Part shown: piece after piece, positions 1-8,782 of the stretch | How positions within the stretch are numbered: position 1 is the stretch's first letter | How the letters are laid out: each line of letters opens with the position of its first letter | Assembly: GCA_900299235.1 (NCBI GenBank) | Contig: OMIZ01000030.1 | Coordinates: forward strand, 1 to 63,237 | Direction: 5' to 3' | Source of the DNA: Actinomycetota bacterium | Lineage (GTDB): Bacteria > Actinomycetota > Thermoleophilia > Gaiellales > Gaiellaceae | Length of the DNA stretch: 63,237 nt | Program-made: the position numbers and the translations under genes | Notes under the pieces: generated by a model | What the model saw: only the letters and a program-made list of their open reading frames with translations | The model's database searches: none | Told to the model about the DNA's origin: nothing

Positions 1-2
1 AG

Positions 3-689
3 ATCGTTGGGTATGCCGCGGTCGGCGCAGGCGGCGGTCTGATGTTCGCCACAGCCGATCCCGCCGAAGCGTCGGAGTTGCTCGGTGCAGCTCTCACACG
101 CGCGGCGGAACGTAGCGAGACGGCATTGCAGATCATGATCACCGATCATCAGGGCGATCTCGCGGCAGCCGTCGACACGTTCGGCTTCAAACGCCGGCGC
201 TCCGTCGTACGCATGTCGGTCGGAATCCACGACCTCCCCACACGAACGTCGCTTCCCGCGGGCGTGACGTCGCGGACGTACCTGCCCGATGACGCCGCAC
301 GCGTGCACGCGCTGCTCGACCGCGCGTACGAAACGTGGGACACCGACTACGTCCGGGTGAGCCACGACGACTGGGTTGCATGGATGACGAACGACCCGGA
401 GTTCGACGCGACCACCTGGTTCCTCGCTGAACGCGACGGCGCCCTCGTCGGCTGCGCGCTCTGGTGGTCGTCGGGCTGGCTCAAAGATGTCGCCGTCGAG
501 CTGAAGGAACGTGGCAATGGACTCGGCCGGGCCCTCGTGGTGCACGGGCTGCATGAGCTCGCCGGGCGTGGCATCACGAGCGCAGGCCTGAAGGTCGATG
601 GGGCGAACCCGAGCGGGGCCGTCGCGTTGTACGAGAGCCTCGGATTCAGAGCGGTACGCGTCGAGACGCTCTGGTCGCTGCCGCTCTAG
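3..689 (+). CDS. GNAT family N-acetyltransferase, probably 5'-truncated by window edge
   Basis: C-terminal GNAT pattern (VAVELKERGNGLGRALVVHGLHELAGRGITSAGLKVDGANPSGAVALYESLGFRAV). Frame is open upstream of the listed ATG at 42 to the window edge (IVGYAAVGAGGGL). Confidence 0.85.
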   Translation: MVGYAAVGAGGGLMFATADPAEASELLGAALTRAAERSETALQIMITDHQGDLAAAVDTFGFKRRRSVVRMSVGIHDLPTRTSLPAGVTSRTYLPDDAARVHALLDRAYETWDTDYVRVSHDDWVAWMTNDPEFDATTWFLAERDGALVGCALWWSSGWLKDVAVELKERGNGLGRALVVHGLHELAGRGITSAGLKVDGANPSGAVALYESLGFRAVRVETLWSLPL

Positions 690-916
690 GCGGTGCCGCG
701 ACGAACAACCTGCACACCCCACGCCTCACCCGACGCAAAGAGCGTGTCGGTGTCGACTTCGTCGGCCCAGCCGATGAAGTGGCGCTCCGGGTTCGCCTCA
801 GTCGATCCATAGACCGCAGCACGGCCTGCGGCGAGCGGCTTCAACGGATCGTCGCCGCGCTCAAGCGCAGCAAGAGGCTCCTCGACTGCCGATCCCTCCG
901 CGTAGCCCTTTCCCAT
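686..916 (-). CDS. small hypothetical protein (76 aa)
   Basis: ORF filling the gap between the GNAT gene and the tRNA; no recognised domain. Confidence 0.4.
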   Translation of the reverse strand: MGKGYAEGSAVEEPLAALERGDDPLKPLAAGRAAVYGSTEANPERHFIGWADEVDTDTLFASGEAWGVQVVRRGTA

Positions 917-977
917 GACTTCAGTATCGCCCGTTCGTCTACCGTGCCGACGACCGCGACGTACCCTTGTCGCGCGA

Positions 978-1050
978 GGGCCGGTAGCTCAGTTGGCAGA
1001 GCAGGGGACTTTTAATCCCAAGGTCGTGCGTTCGAGCCGCACCCGGCCCA
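978..1050 (+). tRNA. tRNA-Lys (anticodon TTT)
   Basis: Acceptor GGGCCGG (978-984) pairs with CCGGCCC (1043-1049); D-arm GCTC/GAGC; anticodon loop CTTTTAA with TTT at 1011-1013; T-arm GTGCG-TTCGAGC-CGCAC. CCA not encoded. Confidence 0.95.
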
Positions 1051-1052
1051 TT

Positions 1053-1086
1053 CAGAAAATCCCTGCTAAAGGGGTTTTCTGTTTAT
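1053..1086 (+). terminator. Rho-independent terminator-like hairpin after tRNA-Lys
   Basis: CAGAAAATCCC-TGCTAAA-GGGGTTTTCTG stem-loop followed by TTTATC. Confidence 0.7.
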
Positions 1087-1244
1087 CGAGTGATGCGCGG
1101 CGTGGGCTTGGGGGCCACGTGTGGGGCCACATCGGCGACTCGATGCCGTCGCGGGTGTTGGACGTTGGGGGTTTCTGAGGCGGTTCTTTAGCCACCACTC
1201 CGCGTGGTTTGCGTTGTAGAAGGTGAGGGCGCGGGCTAGAGAGG

Positions 1245-1568
1245 TTGCTGGGCTACGGGAGAGGACTTCTGCGCGGGTGTGATTTGGCCTATACGATTTC
1301 GCCTGTGACTACTGTTTCTCGTAAGACCAACTCGCTTCTCAACATTGGATTGTTGATCGGTTCTGTTGAGTTGTTGAAACGGACACCGCGGCCCCTTTCA
1401 ATTCCGTTGCTTGCATTTGTGCTCGCTGTGGGTGCCACATTCGTGATGCTTGTTTTGGCGTGTGTTGAGCTGATTTTTGAACACGCCGGGATCATTGATG
1501 TCGCTCTAATCGCACTGATCGGATGGAAGATACGAAAAGACTTCTATCGCGGTTGGGTGGGGCTCTAG
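1245..1568 (+). CDS. small membrane hypothetical protein
   Basis: Two hydrophobic stretches (PLSIPLLAFVLAVGATFVMLVLACVELIF; IIDVALIALIGW); start codon uncertain (possibly near 1305). Confidence 0.45.
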   Translation: MLGYGRGLLRGCDLAYTISPVTTVSRKTNSLLNIGLLIGSVELLKRTPRPLSIPLLAFVLAVGATFVMLVLACVELIFEHAGIIDVALIALIGWKIRKDFYRGWVGL

Positions 1569-1707
1569 CGGGATCTCCCCCGGCAGGCAGCGCCACAGAC
1601 AACGTGCCTGATGGTGTCTACCCGCTCTACACCCCGTAGCGTCCGGCAGACCACCCTTCCCGTAACCCGCCTGATCGTGAACGATCGGCTGTTCTAAGGC
1701 GTATGCC

Positions 1708-1738
1708 CCCGACAAGAATCGAACTTGTGCACGCGGTT
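1708..1738 (-). repeat. 31-bp direct repeat copy 1; 3' half of a tRNA-Arg(CCT)-like gene (minus strand)
   Basis: cccgacaagaatcgaacttgtgcacgcggtt, identical to 2739-2769. Reverse complement reads ..AACCGCGTGC-ACAAG-TTCGATT-CTTGT-CGGG; this copy continues into a full acceptor strand CGGGGGC+A. Confidence 0.85.
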
Positions 1739-1811
1739 GGGAAATACGTAAATCCGGATTGCCTCCGGAACGAAAGGCCGATCGCGATTCGATATTCTTT
1801 CCGATTGACCG

Positions 1812-2600
1812 ATGTTTGCCGCCCGTCTCTTCGCCATTATTATCGCGGTTCTGTTGGCGGCAAACGGTACGATCGCCGCGACCGTACGTGCGTCTAGCCA
1901 TCCCCACCTAAAGGGGCAGTCGTGCACGTTGCCTGTTGGGGCTAGGCTGGTAGCAGTTCAGCCCACCGTCGCTCCTGGTGAGAAGGCCGTCGTTAGCGGA
2001 GATCACTTTGCCCCAATGTCCAGCATTTCTGTGCAGGTGAGTGGCCGCGAATACAACGCACCCAATTATCGGGTGCGGACAGACGCACATGGGGCTTTCT
2101 TGCTAGGAGTTGCGACGGGGAATACCGTTGGCGATAAGTACCTGTTCTCCGTGACGTGCGGAACGCGGTATGTGTCCGCGTGGGTCGCAGTCGGTGCATC
2201 CAACAGATGCTCGATCTTCCCGGCCGCCATGATCAAAGCCAAGCTTTCGATCTCTGTCGATGCCCCGCGCTTCAAGCGTATCTCGGACAACTTCTTTAGT
2301 TGTATTTATCCGAGGCACGATAGGCCGATTGGCGACCAAGTCGTAATCTCAGTTCGCTCACACTTCTCGAAAGCCGAATTTGCGTCACTACGACGTGTGA
2401 CTGATAACGATCTCGCAAGTACACACGGTACGCCGACAAAGACAATCGCAGATCTCGGAGATGCTGCCTACTGGAGTGTGCAGGGCGGTTTGATCGAAAT
2501 GGATGTGCTGCGAGGTTCGACTGCGATATCCATCGCTGGCCGATTCTCGTTTGAAAGAGGAGTTGACCTGGCAAGATCGGTTATCGAAGCAGCCCCATAG
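1812..2600 (+). CDS. secreted hypothetical protein (262 aa)
   Basis: N-terminal signal peptide (MFAARLFAIIIAVLLAANGTIAA); possible IPT/TIG-like stretch (VQPTVAPGEKAVVSGDHFAPMSSISVQVSG). Confidence 0.6.
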   Translation: MFAARLFAIIIAVLLAANGTIAATVRASSHPHLKGQSCTLPVGARLVAVQPTVAPGEKAVVSGDHFAPMSSISVQVSGREYNAPNYRVRTDAHGAFLLGVATGNTVGDKYLFSVTCGTRYVSAWVAVGASNRCSIFPAAMIKAKLSISVDAPRFKRISDNFFSCIYPRHDRPIGDQVVISVRSHFSKAEFASLRRVTDNDLASTHGTPTKTIADLGDAAYWSVQGGLIEMDVLRGSTAISIAGRFSFERGVDLARSVIEAAP

Positions 2601-2738
2601 ACTGGGCGGCTCCAAAACGAGCAACCGCGGTCTTGGTGACCGGTGACCTAATGCAACCTGCCGAGGGCTTGCGCCCCATGGTGAGCCTGTAAGCGAGCCA
2701 GTCCTCGTACGGCTACTACCGTGCAATTTTCTGTGTTG

Positions 2739-2769
2739 CCCGACAAGAATCGAACTTGTGCACGCGGTT
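2739..2769 (-). repeat. 31-bp direct repeat copy 2; tRNA-Arg(CCT)-like 3' fragment (minus strand)
   Basis: Perfect copy of 1708-1738. The reverse-complement flank adds the anticodon-loop sequence TTTCCTAAACCGC; the acceptor is degenerate after CGGG. Confidence 0.85.
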
Positions 2770-2772
2770 TAG

Positions 2773-3678
2773 GAAACAGCCGGATCGGCCGCGCTCGTCA
2801 TAGCGAACGCCGGCTACTTCCTACCCTACGGCGGCGCTTCGCCGGGTCCGCGGTTCGTCGCGCCCGCACTGCCGTTCCTGTTGCTCGGACTTGTCGAGGC
2901 GTACTCCACGCGGCCGCGGCTGACTGTGCTTCTGTCTGTGATGTCGGGGGCAATGGCAACGGCGGTCGCCCTCACGTGGACGCAAGGCACGATCGTGATG
3001 CGAAACACCGTGTGGGCGGAACTCGCTCGCGCCCCCTTCGCGGGATCGTCGAGCCGCCTTGCTCGGGCGATTCCTCCGAGCATCTTTGGGACGTCATCGC
3101 TCGCGCGGTGGCTTGAGGTCGTCGTGGTCGTCCCCGGGGTCGCCGTCGCCCTTGCGATCGCTGTGCGCGCGCTTCCGCCGCGCGCGATCACCGCCTCGGC
3201 GGCAACTGGGCGGCCGCGACTGGTCGGTGCAGCAGCGGTCGTGGCACTGCTTGTCGCTATCGATGCTGGTGCGGTGCTCGGCTACCCGTCGGGGAACGGG
3301 TATCAACCTCGACGATCGCCGCTCAACGTCGCCGTCTCTGGTTCACCAGCCACGTCCTATCCAGGGGGCGAAGTGAACTACCGAGTCGACGTCACGAATG
3401 AGAGCGACGTCGTACTCCTGCCCGACATGACGCTCACGCTCACCTTGGCACCAGGCATGCACCTCGTAGGTGCACCAAAGCTGCTCACTGGACAGGGCTG
3501 CACCGGGGACGTCGTCGTGCGTTGCCACCTCGACTACCTCGCGCCGCGCCAGCCGACCACGCTGTGGTTCGGAATCCAGTTCTCCGAGCCCGGCATCCAC
3601 CGTTTGCTCGCACGGTCCTCATCGAACGGCTTCGAGGGCCCTCCCGCGACCGCATTCGACGTGCCGGTCGGTAGCTAG
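2773..3678 (+). pseudogene. 5'-truncated membrane protein gene (multi-TM glycosyltransferase-like C-terminus plus a DUF11-like domain)
   Basis: Open frame from just after an in-frame TAG at 2770-2772 (ETAGSAALVIANAGYFLPYGGASPGPRFVAPALPFLLLGLVEA...), continuing through the listed ORF 2881-3678. No convincing start codon or RBS near the repeat; TTG 2881 is the only listed start. Confidence 0.55.
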
Positions 3679-3788
3679 CTCGACCCCACGGGCGACTGTG
3701 TGTAAGGAGCGCGAGAGATCGCAGGCAGCGGTCTCACGGGGCCGCTCTCATCGGTAGCTCATCCAATCGCGACAGAGTCACGGAGTAG

Positions 3789-5798
3789 ATGATCCATGAA
3801 CGCGCGACGGCAGGCCCGAAGCGCCGAGGTAGCTTGCTCTGCGCTGTCTGCATTTGCGGGGCAATCGCGGTCGCCGCGCAGGCCTCCGCGGCAGCCACAG
3901 CCCCTCGCAGGCTCCACGAACGCATCACAGCGCACCTCCCAGCGGCGCTACAGGATCCATCCGCAGCGGTATCGCGGGGGCGCGTCTTTCTTCTCGGCGG
4001 ACTCACAGGCGCGGACACATCGACCGACCAGATCGTGGTCGCCACCTCAACGGGGGCGCACGTCGGCGGGTATCTGCCGTCAGCCCGCCATGACACGGCG
4101 GCAGCGACGCTCGGTGGCAACGTCTATCTCTTCGGGGGCGGGAACGCGACCCAGATCGACGAGATCGTTCGCATCAATCCCCACACCGGCGCCACGGCGA
4201 TCGTCGGCCACTTGCCAGCGCCGAGCTCCGACTCGGCAGCAGCTGTTGTCGGCGATACCGCGTACATCATTGGTGGGTACACCGGCACGCGCTGGCTCGA
4301 CACAGTCATCGCCTGGCGAACTGGCCATACCCCGAAGGTTGTCGGGCACCTTCCGGCGGCGCTGCGCTACGCGGCTGTGACCGCGGTTCACGGGAAGGTG
4401 ATCATCGCGGGCGGCTCGCTGCCAGACGGCACAGCGAGTTCTGCGGTACTGCGCTTCGATCCCACAACCAGCACCGTTTCTCGCATCGGAGCACTGCCAG
4501 CGCCAACGACACACGCTGCCGCTGCGGCACTCGGCGGGATCGCCTACGTCATCGGTGGGCGCGGGGCGACAACTGGCACCGTCGTCGCGACGATCACGGC
4601 GATCAACCCGGCAACACGCACGGTAACGAGTGCGGGCAGCCTTCTGAGCGCAACCTCCGATCTCGCTGCCGCGACGCTCGGCGATCGAATTCTCATTGCA
4701 GGAGGGAGGACAGCGGCGGGCACGCAATCAACCATTGGGGTGCTCACTCCGACGGCAAGCCGCACCACACAAAGTGCGCGCGCGCCTCGCACTGCGTCGC
4801 TCAACATCTACGCACACGATGGCGTCGGGATGCTCCGCGGGGCCGCCCGCACTGCGCTCCAGCGGATCTACGTTCCAAACAGCGAGAGCAACACCGTCGA
4901 CGTCATCGATCCGAAGACCTACAAGATCGTCGGCCACTTCGGGGTCGGGCGCCTGCCACAACACGTCGTCCCCGCATGGGATCTGAAAACGCTGTACGTC
5001 ACAAACGACCTCGGCAACTCGCTCACGCCGATCGATCCCCGAACGGGCCGGCCCGGCACGCCGATTCCGGTCGATGACCCCTACAACATGTATTTCACCC
5101 CCAACGGGAAGTACGCGATCGTCGTGGCCGAACGATTGCACCGCCTCGACTTTCGCAACGCCCACACGTTTCATCTGAGCCACTCGCTGACGGTTCCCTG
5201 CAGCGGGGTCGACCACATGGACTTCACCGCCAACGGGCGGTACCTGCTTGCGAGCTGCGAGTTCTCAGGCGAAATGCTCAAAGTGAACGTCGCAACCCAG
5301 CGCGTCGCCGGCACGGTGCGCCTGCCCGACTATCCGGCCGGAATGCCCCAAGACGTGAAGCTCTCGCCCGACGGGCGCGTCTTCTACGTCGCGGACATGC
5401 ATGCGAGCGGCGTGTGGGAGATTGACGCAACGCACTTCCACGTCCTGAAGTTCCTGGCCACCGGCGCTGGCACCCACGGTCTCTACGTGAGTCGAAATAC
5501 CCGCGATCTGTACATCACCAACCGCGGCGAAGGCTCGATCTCCGTGCTCAACTTCGCCACCCGAAGGCTCGTCGCCAAGTGGCGGCTGCCGGGCGGCGGG
5601 AGCCCAGACATGGGTGGCGTGTCAGCCGACGGAAAGGTGCTGTGGCTCTCTGGGCGCTACAGCGGAGTCGTCTACGCGATCTCAACGAGCGACGGAAAGC
5701 TGCTCGCGAAGATCCCCGTCGGCAGTAGCCCCCACGGGCTTTGTGTCTGGCCCCAGCCCGGCCGCTACTCCCTCGGGCACACCGGAATTCTTCGGTAA
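3789..5798 (+). CDS. secreted double beta-propeller protein: Kelch-type N-half plus YVTN-type C-half
   Basis: Repeated Kelch blades (VFLLGG, VYLFGGG, AYIIGGY, VIIAGGS, AYVIGGR, ILIAGGR), then YVTN-like blades (RIYVPNSESNTVDVIDPKTYKIVGHFGVG; LYITNRGEGSISVLNFATRRLVAKW). Confidence 0.85.
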   Translation: MIHERATAGPKRRGSLLCAVCICGAIAVAAQASAAATAPRRLHERITAHLPAALQDPSAAVSRGRVFLLGGLTGADTSTDQIVVATSTGAHVGGYLPSARHDTAAATLGGNVYLFGGGNATQIDEIVRINPHTGATAIVGHLPAPSSDSAAAVVGDTAYIIGGYTGTRWLDTVIAWRTGHTPKVVGHLPAALRYAAVTAVHGKVIIAGGSLPDGTASSAVLRFDPTTSTVSRIGALPAPTTHAAAAALGGIAYVIGGRGATTGTVVATITAINPATRTVTSAGSLLSATSDLAAATLGDRILIAGGRTAAGTQSTIGVLTPTASRTTQSARAPRTASLNIYAHDGVGMLRGAARTALQRIYVPNSESNTVDVIDPKTYKIVGHFGVGRLPQHVVPAWDLKTLYVTNDLGNSLTPIDPRTGRPGTPIPVDDPYNMYFTPNGKYAIVVAERLHRLDFRNAHTFHLSHSLTVPCSGVDHMDFTANGRYLLASCEFSGEMLKVNVATQRVAGTVRLPDYPAGMPQDVKLSPDGRVFYVADMHASGVWEIDATHFHVLKFLATGAGTHGLYVSRNTRDLYITNRGEGSISVLNFATRRLVAKWRLPGGGSPDMGGVSADGKVLWLSGRYSGVVYAISTSDGKLLAKIPVGSSPHGLCVWPQPGRYSLGHTGILR

Positions 5799-5811
5799 TC
5801 CCGCCTGAGGC

Positions 5812-7134
5812 TTACCGCGACAGCGCCCACGCATGCTCAAGCGCGGCCGCGGTCTTCAGCGGTGCATTGAGCACTGGGCGATAGCCACGAATCGTCGCTG
5901 GCACGAGCCGTGCTCCGGCCACGCCGCGAGCGTCGAGCGCAACAAGCAACACGCCTGTCTTGGTCGCTGCCCCAACCGACGGGAACACGAAGTTGCCAAG
6001 GCTCCACGCAACGGCTGTGTGTCGCTTGCGCTCCAACGGCTGCAGTACGTGCGGGTGTGCACCAAGCACCAAAGACGCGCCAGCGCGCAGGGCCGTCTCG
6101 GCGAGTAGCGCCTGCCGGGCATCCGGCCGATGGGCGCTCTGGACTCCCCAGTGGAACCACACGACAACGACGTCGGCGTGCTTGCGCGCCTGGGCGACAT
6201 CCGCGCTGACGTAACTCGACTCGGCGGGTGCGGCACCGGGCGTGGCAGACCCTGCGTCAAAGCCTGCCGGGCGAATGTCGGTGTACCCGAGCAGCGCGAC
6301 ACGCAGTCCACCAACACGAACGATCACAGGCCGTCGCGCCTGGGCAAGGGTCGCACCACCCCCGATTGAGCGCACGTGCACCTGGCGTACAGCGCTCAGC
6401 GTTGCAAGCAGCCCGGGCCGGCCGAAGTCGAGACTGTGGTTGTTCGCAACCGTCACAACGTCCAGTCCACCCGCCGTCGCGGCGCCGCGAAGGAACCGGG
6501 TGCTGCCGCGGAAGTGGTACTGCTTGTCCGGCACCGGCTTGCCGACACTCGCGATGGCGCCCTCGAGATTCGCGGTCGCAATGTCGGCGCTCCGCAACAG
6601 CTTGCCGACACCTGCCCATGCGTACCCAGGGGCCACCGCGTGCGAGCTCACGGCGTCGCTTACGCCCTCCCCAGGCGTCACGTCGCCAACGGCAGCGAGG
6701 CGGATTGGACGAACGAGAAGATCACCAGCGGGGAACACGCGACCGCCCGCTCTGATCGCCACGGCCACCTGCCCGGCACCGCTCAACGGCGCGGCGATGA
6801 CAAACTTGCCGCCTGGCCCGGCGGTCACAGCGGCGGCTCGACGCCCTCCAACCGTCAGCGAAACACGCACCCGCGGCCGCGTCCATCCCTGCAACGAAAG
6901 CGTCGCGCCTGGCGCGAGCCAGGCCGGCAGCTTTGAGGTGAGCTGCACGGACACGGGCGCCGACGTCGGCGTCGTCTCAGCCACGCTCGTGGCGGTAGCC
7001 GTGCGTCGATGGGTGCTCCGCTCGGCGAGCACAAGCGCGACACCAGCAACGACCACGAGAAGCCCCGCGATCAGTAGCAGCCGCCACGGCAGCGGCTTTG
7101 ACGGCGCATGCTCAGGCGAATCGTCCATCACCAC
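5812..7134 (-). CDS. CapA family (poly-gamma-glutamate biosynthesis-type) metallophosphatase-fold protein
   Basis: AAVGDVTPGEGVSD, ANLEGAIASVGKPVPDKQYHFRGSTRFLRG, VANNHSLDFG, VVVWFHWGVQ, LVLGAHPHVLQPLE; N-terminal TM anchor. Confidence 0.9.
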   Translation of the reverse strand: MVMDDSPEHAPSKPLPWRLLLIAGLLVVVAGVALVLAERSTHRRTATATSVAETTPTSAPVSVQLTSKLPAWLAPGATLSLQGWTRPRVRVSLTVGGRRAAAVTAGPGGKFVIAAPLSGAGQVAVAIRAGGRVFPAGDLLVRPIRLAAVGDVTPGEGVSDAVSSHAVAPGYAWAGVGKLLRSADIATANLEGAIASVGKPVPDKQYHFRGSTRFLRGAATAGGLDVVTVANNHSLDFGRPGLLATLSAVRQVHVRSIGGGATLAQARRPVIVRVGGLRVALLGYTDIRPAGFDAGSATPGAAPAESSYVSADVAQARKHADVVVVWFHWGVQSAHRPDARQALLAETALRAGASLVLGAHPHVLQPLERKRHTAVAWSLGNFVFPSVGAATKTGVLLVALDARGVAGARLVPATIRGYRPVLNAPLKTAAALEHAWALSR

Positions 7135-7202
7135 ACCGTAGTGCAGCCACCGGAAGGCCCGACGATGGAGGTTGAGCTACACCGCGTGACCGGCCGCCAG
7201 GA

Positions 7203-8384
7203 TCAACGCGGCACGACGTTCCGTTCCGGATGAGGCTCAAGCAAGATCAGCACCAGGACGGCCGTCATCGCCACGGGCAAGACCCAGAAGGCCGTTGCAT
7301 AGCCGGCGGCGCTCGCGACAAGCCCGATGAAGATGCCGCCGAGCCCGACACCGAAGTCGATTGCGATATTCCATGCTGTTGTCGGAACGGCAAACGAATC
7401 GGTCGACCAGCGCGACAACATGTCGAGCTGCGACGAGGTTGCGAGCAGCCCGTAGCCAAGCCCAAAGAGGAGGCCCGCAGCGACGACCGGCCACCAGGCG
7501 TGGTTGCCTGAGGCGAGCAGCACGAGACCGAGCAACGATGACACGGAGCCCGGGACGACGAGCCGTCGTGCTCCGTAGCGATCAACCAGGCGCCCGCCTC
7601 CCCACCGCGCGAGGTACGCGAGCGTGCCGAAGACGAGTAGGTAGGTCGAGGCGGAGGCGAGTCCGCCATGAATCAGCCACAGGGGAACAAAGCTCACTGC
7701 GGCGCCACGAGTGAGGCTGACGATCAGAAACCAGCCAAAGGGCCACCGCAGCGCTGGCCCAGCGATTGCGCGAAGGAGCCCTTTGGGACGCGGGCGGCCG
7801 GCGGCCGGTCGGGAGTGCAGCGCGAGCGAAAGAACCGCGCCGACTACTCCGACCGCACCCGCCGCAAGGAACGCAGTGCGCGCCCCAAGACCATCGAGGA
7901 GCCAAAGGCCAGTGGCAGGCGCGAATACCGGCGGAATCCCTGCGAGGAGTCCCGACATGCCGAGCACGGTGCCGCGGCGTTCAGGCGGTGCGAGCTGAGC
8001 AGCGAGCGTCCCGACGGCAACCGTTGCGATACCAAAGCCGATTCCGCGCAGCGCGGTCGTTGCCAGGACAAGGCCAAGACTGTTCGGCGCAGCCGCATAG
8101 AGCGCGCACGGCAGCCCAAGCAACGAGAACGCCGCGACAAGCACCCAGCGAGCTCGCACACGATTCATCACCCACGGCATCTGCAACTGCGTCGCAACGG
8201 CGGGGAAGTAGAAGCAGCCGGTCACGAGACCTGCAGCGCCTGATCCTCCGCTACGCCCCGCCACGACCGGCAGCACCGACACGAGGCCCGTGGTGTTCGT
8301 AAAGAGCAGAAACACCCCCGCGAGCACGAATACGAGGTCACGGGTCCAGAGCCGCTCGCCTTCCACTCGTTGAGTCTTACGCAC
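7203..8384 (-). CDS. MFS transporter
   Basis: About 12 TM segments and MFS-type loops; listed ORF extends to 8516 but a GTG near 8384 (or 8366) is the likelier start. Confidence 0.85.
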   Translation of the reverse strand: MRKTQRVEGERLWTRDLVFVLAGVFLLFTNTTGLVSVLPVVAGRSGGSGAAGLVTGCFYFPAVATQLQMPWVMNRVRARWVLVAAFSLLGLPCALYAAAPNSLGLVLATTALRGIGFGIATVAVGTLAAQLAPPERRGTVLGMSGLLAGIPPVFAPATGLWLLDGLGARTAFLAAGAVGVVGAVLSLALHSRPAAGRPRPKGLLRAIAGPALRWPFGWFLIVSLTRGAAVSFVPLWLIHGGLASASTYLLVFGTLAYLARWGGGRLVDRYGARRLVVPGSVSSLLGLVLLASGNHAWWPVVAAGLLFGLGYGLLATSSQLDMLSRWSTDSFAVPTTAWNIAIDFGVGLGGIFIGLVASAAGYATAFWVLPVAMTAVLVLILLEPHPERNVVPR

Positions 8385-8482
8385 TCCTCTAACGCTGTGG
8401 GGTTGTGACCTCCCGACGGTTGTAGACTCGGCTGTCGCGCTGGCGAGACACCCAGCCAAGGCCGAGCGAGAGGGGGCAGAAG

Positions 8483-8782
8483 ATGACGATCGTCGTAACC
8501 GTGCGCATCGAGGCAACGCAGGAGCAGCTTGCCGCGGCCGACCGTGCAGAGCCTGGCCTCTACGACGAGATCATCGCGCTCGCGCACCAGTACGGGATGC
8601 TTTCGCACCGCCGGGTGTACCGCGACGATGCCGTGATGGATATCGACGAGTGGCCGAGCGAGGAGGCACGCGACGCTTTCCGTGTTGCTGCCCAGCCGCT
8701 GCTCGCACGCATGGGCGCTGCTCGCGGGACGAAACCAAGCGCGGCCGAAGTGTGGCGCGACCTGCCCGGGTCGAAGCACTGA
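8483..8782 (+). CDS. small dimeric alpha/beta-barrel-like protein (antibiotic biosynthesis monooxygenase/NIPSNAP-like)
   Basis: MTIVVTVRIEATQEQLAAADRAEPG... short ferredoxin-like pattern; RBS-like GAGAGGG upstream. Confidence 0.55.
   Translation: MTIVVTVRIEATQEQLAAADRAEPGLYDEIIALAHQYGMLSHRRVYRDDAVMDIDEWPSEEARDAFRVAAQPLLARMGAARGTKPSAAEVWRDLPGSKH

Noticed and set aside
1708-1780. Intact tRNA-Arg at either repeat
   Set aside because: No D-arm or 5' acceptor strand is found beyond the anticodon loop in either copy; only 3' halves are present.
1506-1927. Minus-strand ORFs 1506-1907 and 1694-1927 and plus-strand 1703-1897
   Set aside because: They translate through the tRNA-derived repeat (PPTRIELVHA / NRVHKFDSCRGHTP are typical tRNA read-through peptides), so spurious.
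5793-5817. Small inverted repeat CGGTAA...TTACCG between convergent genes
   Set aside because: Only 6-bp arms and built from the two stop codons; too weak to call a terminator.
5812-7134. CapA-like gene as evidence that the island degrades poly-gamma-glutamate
   Set aside because: It lies outside the catabolic island, is on its own, and no gamma-glutamyl hydrolase was recognised; the link is too speculative.
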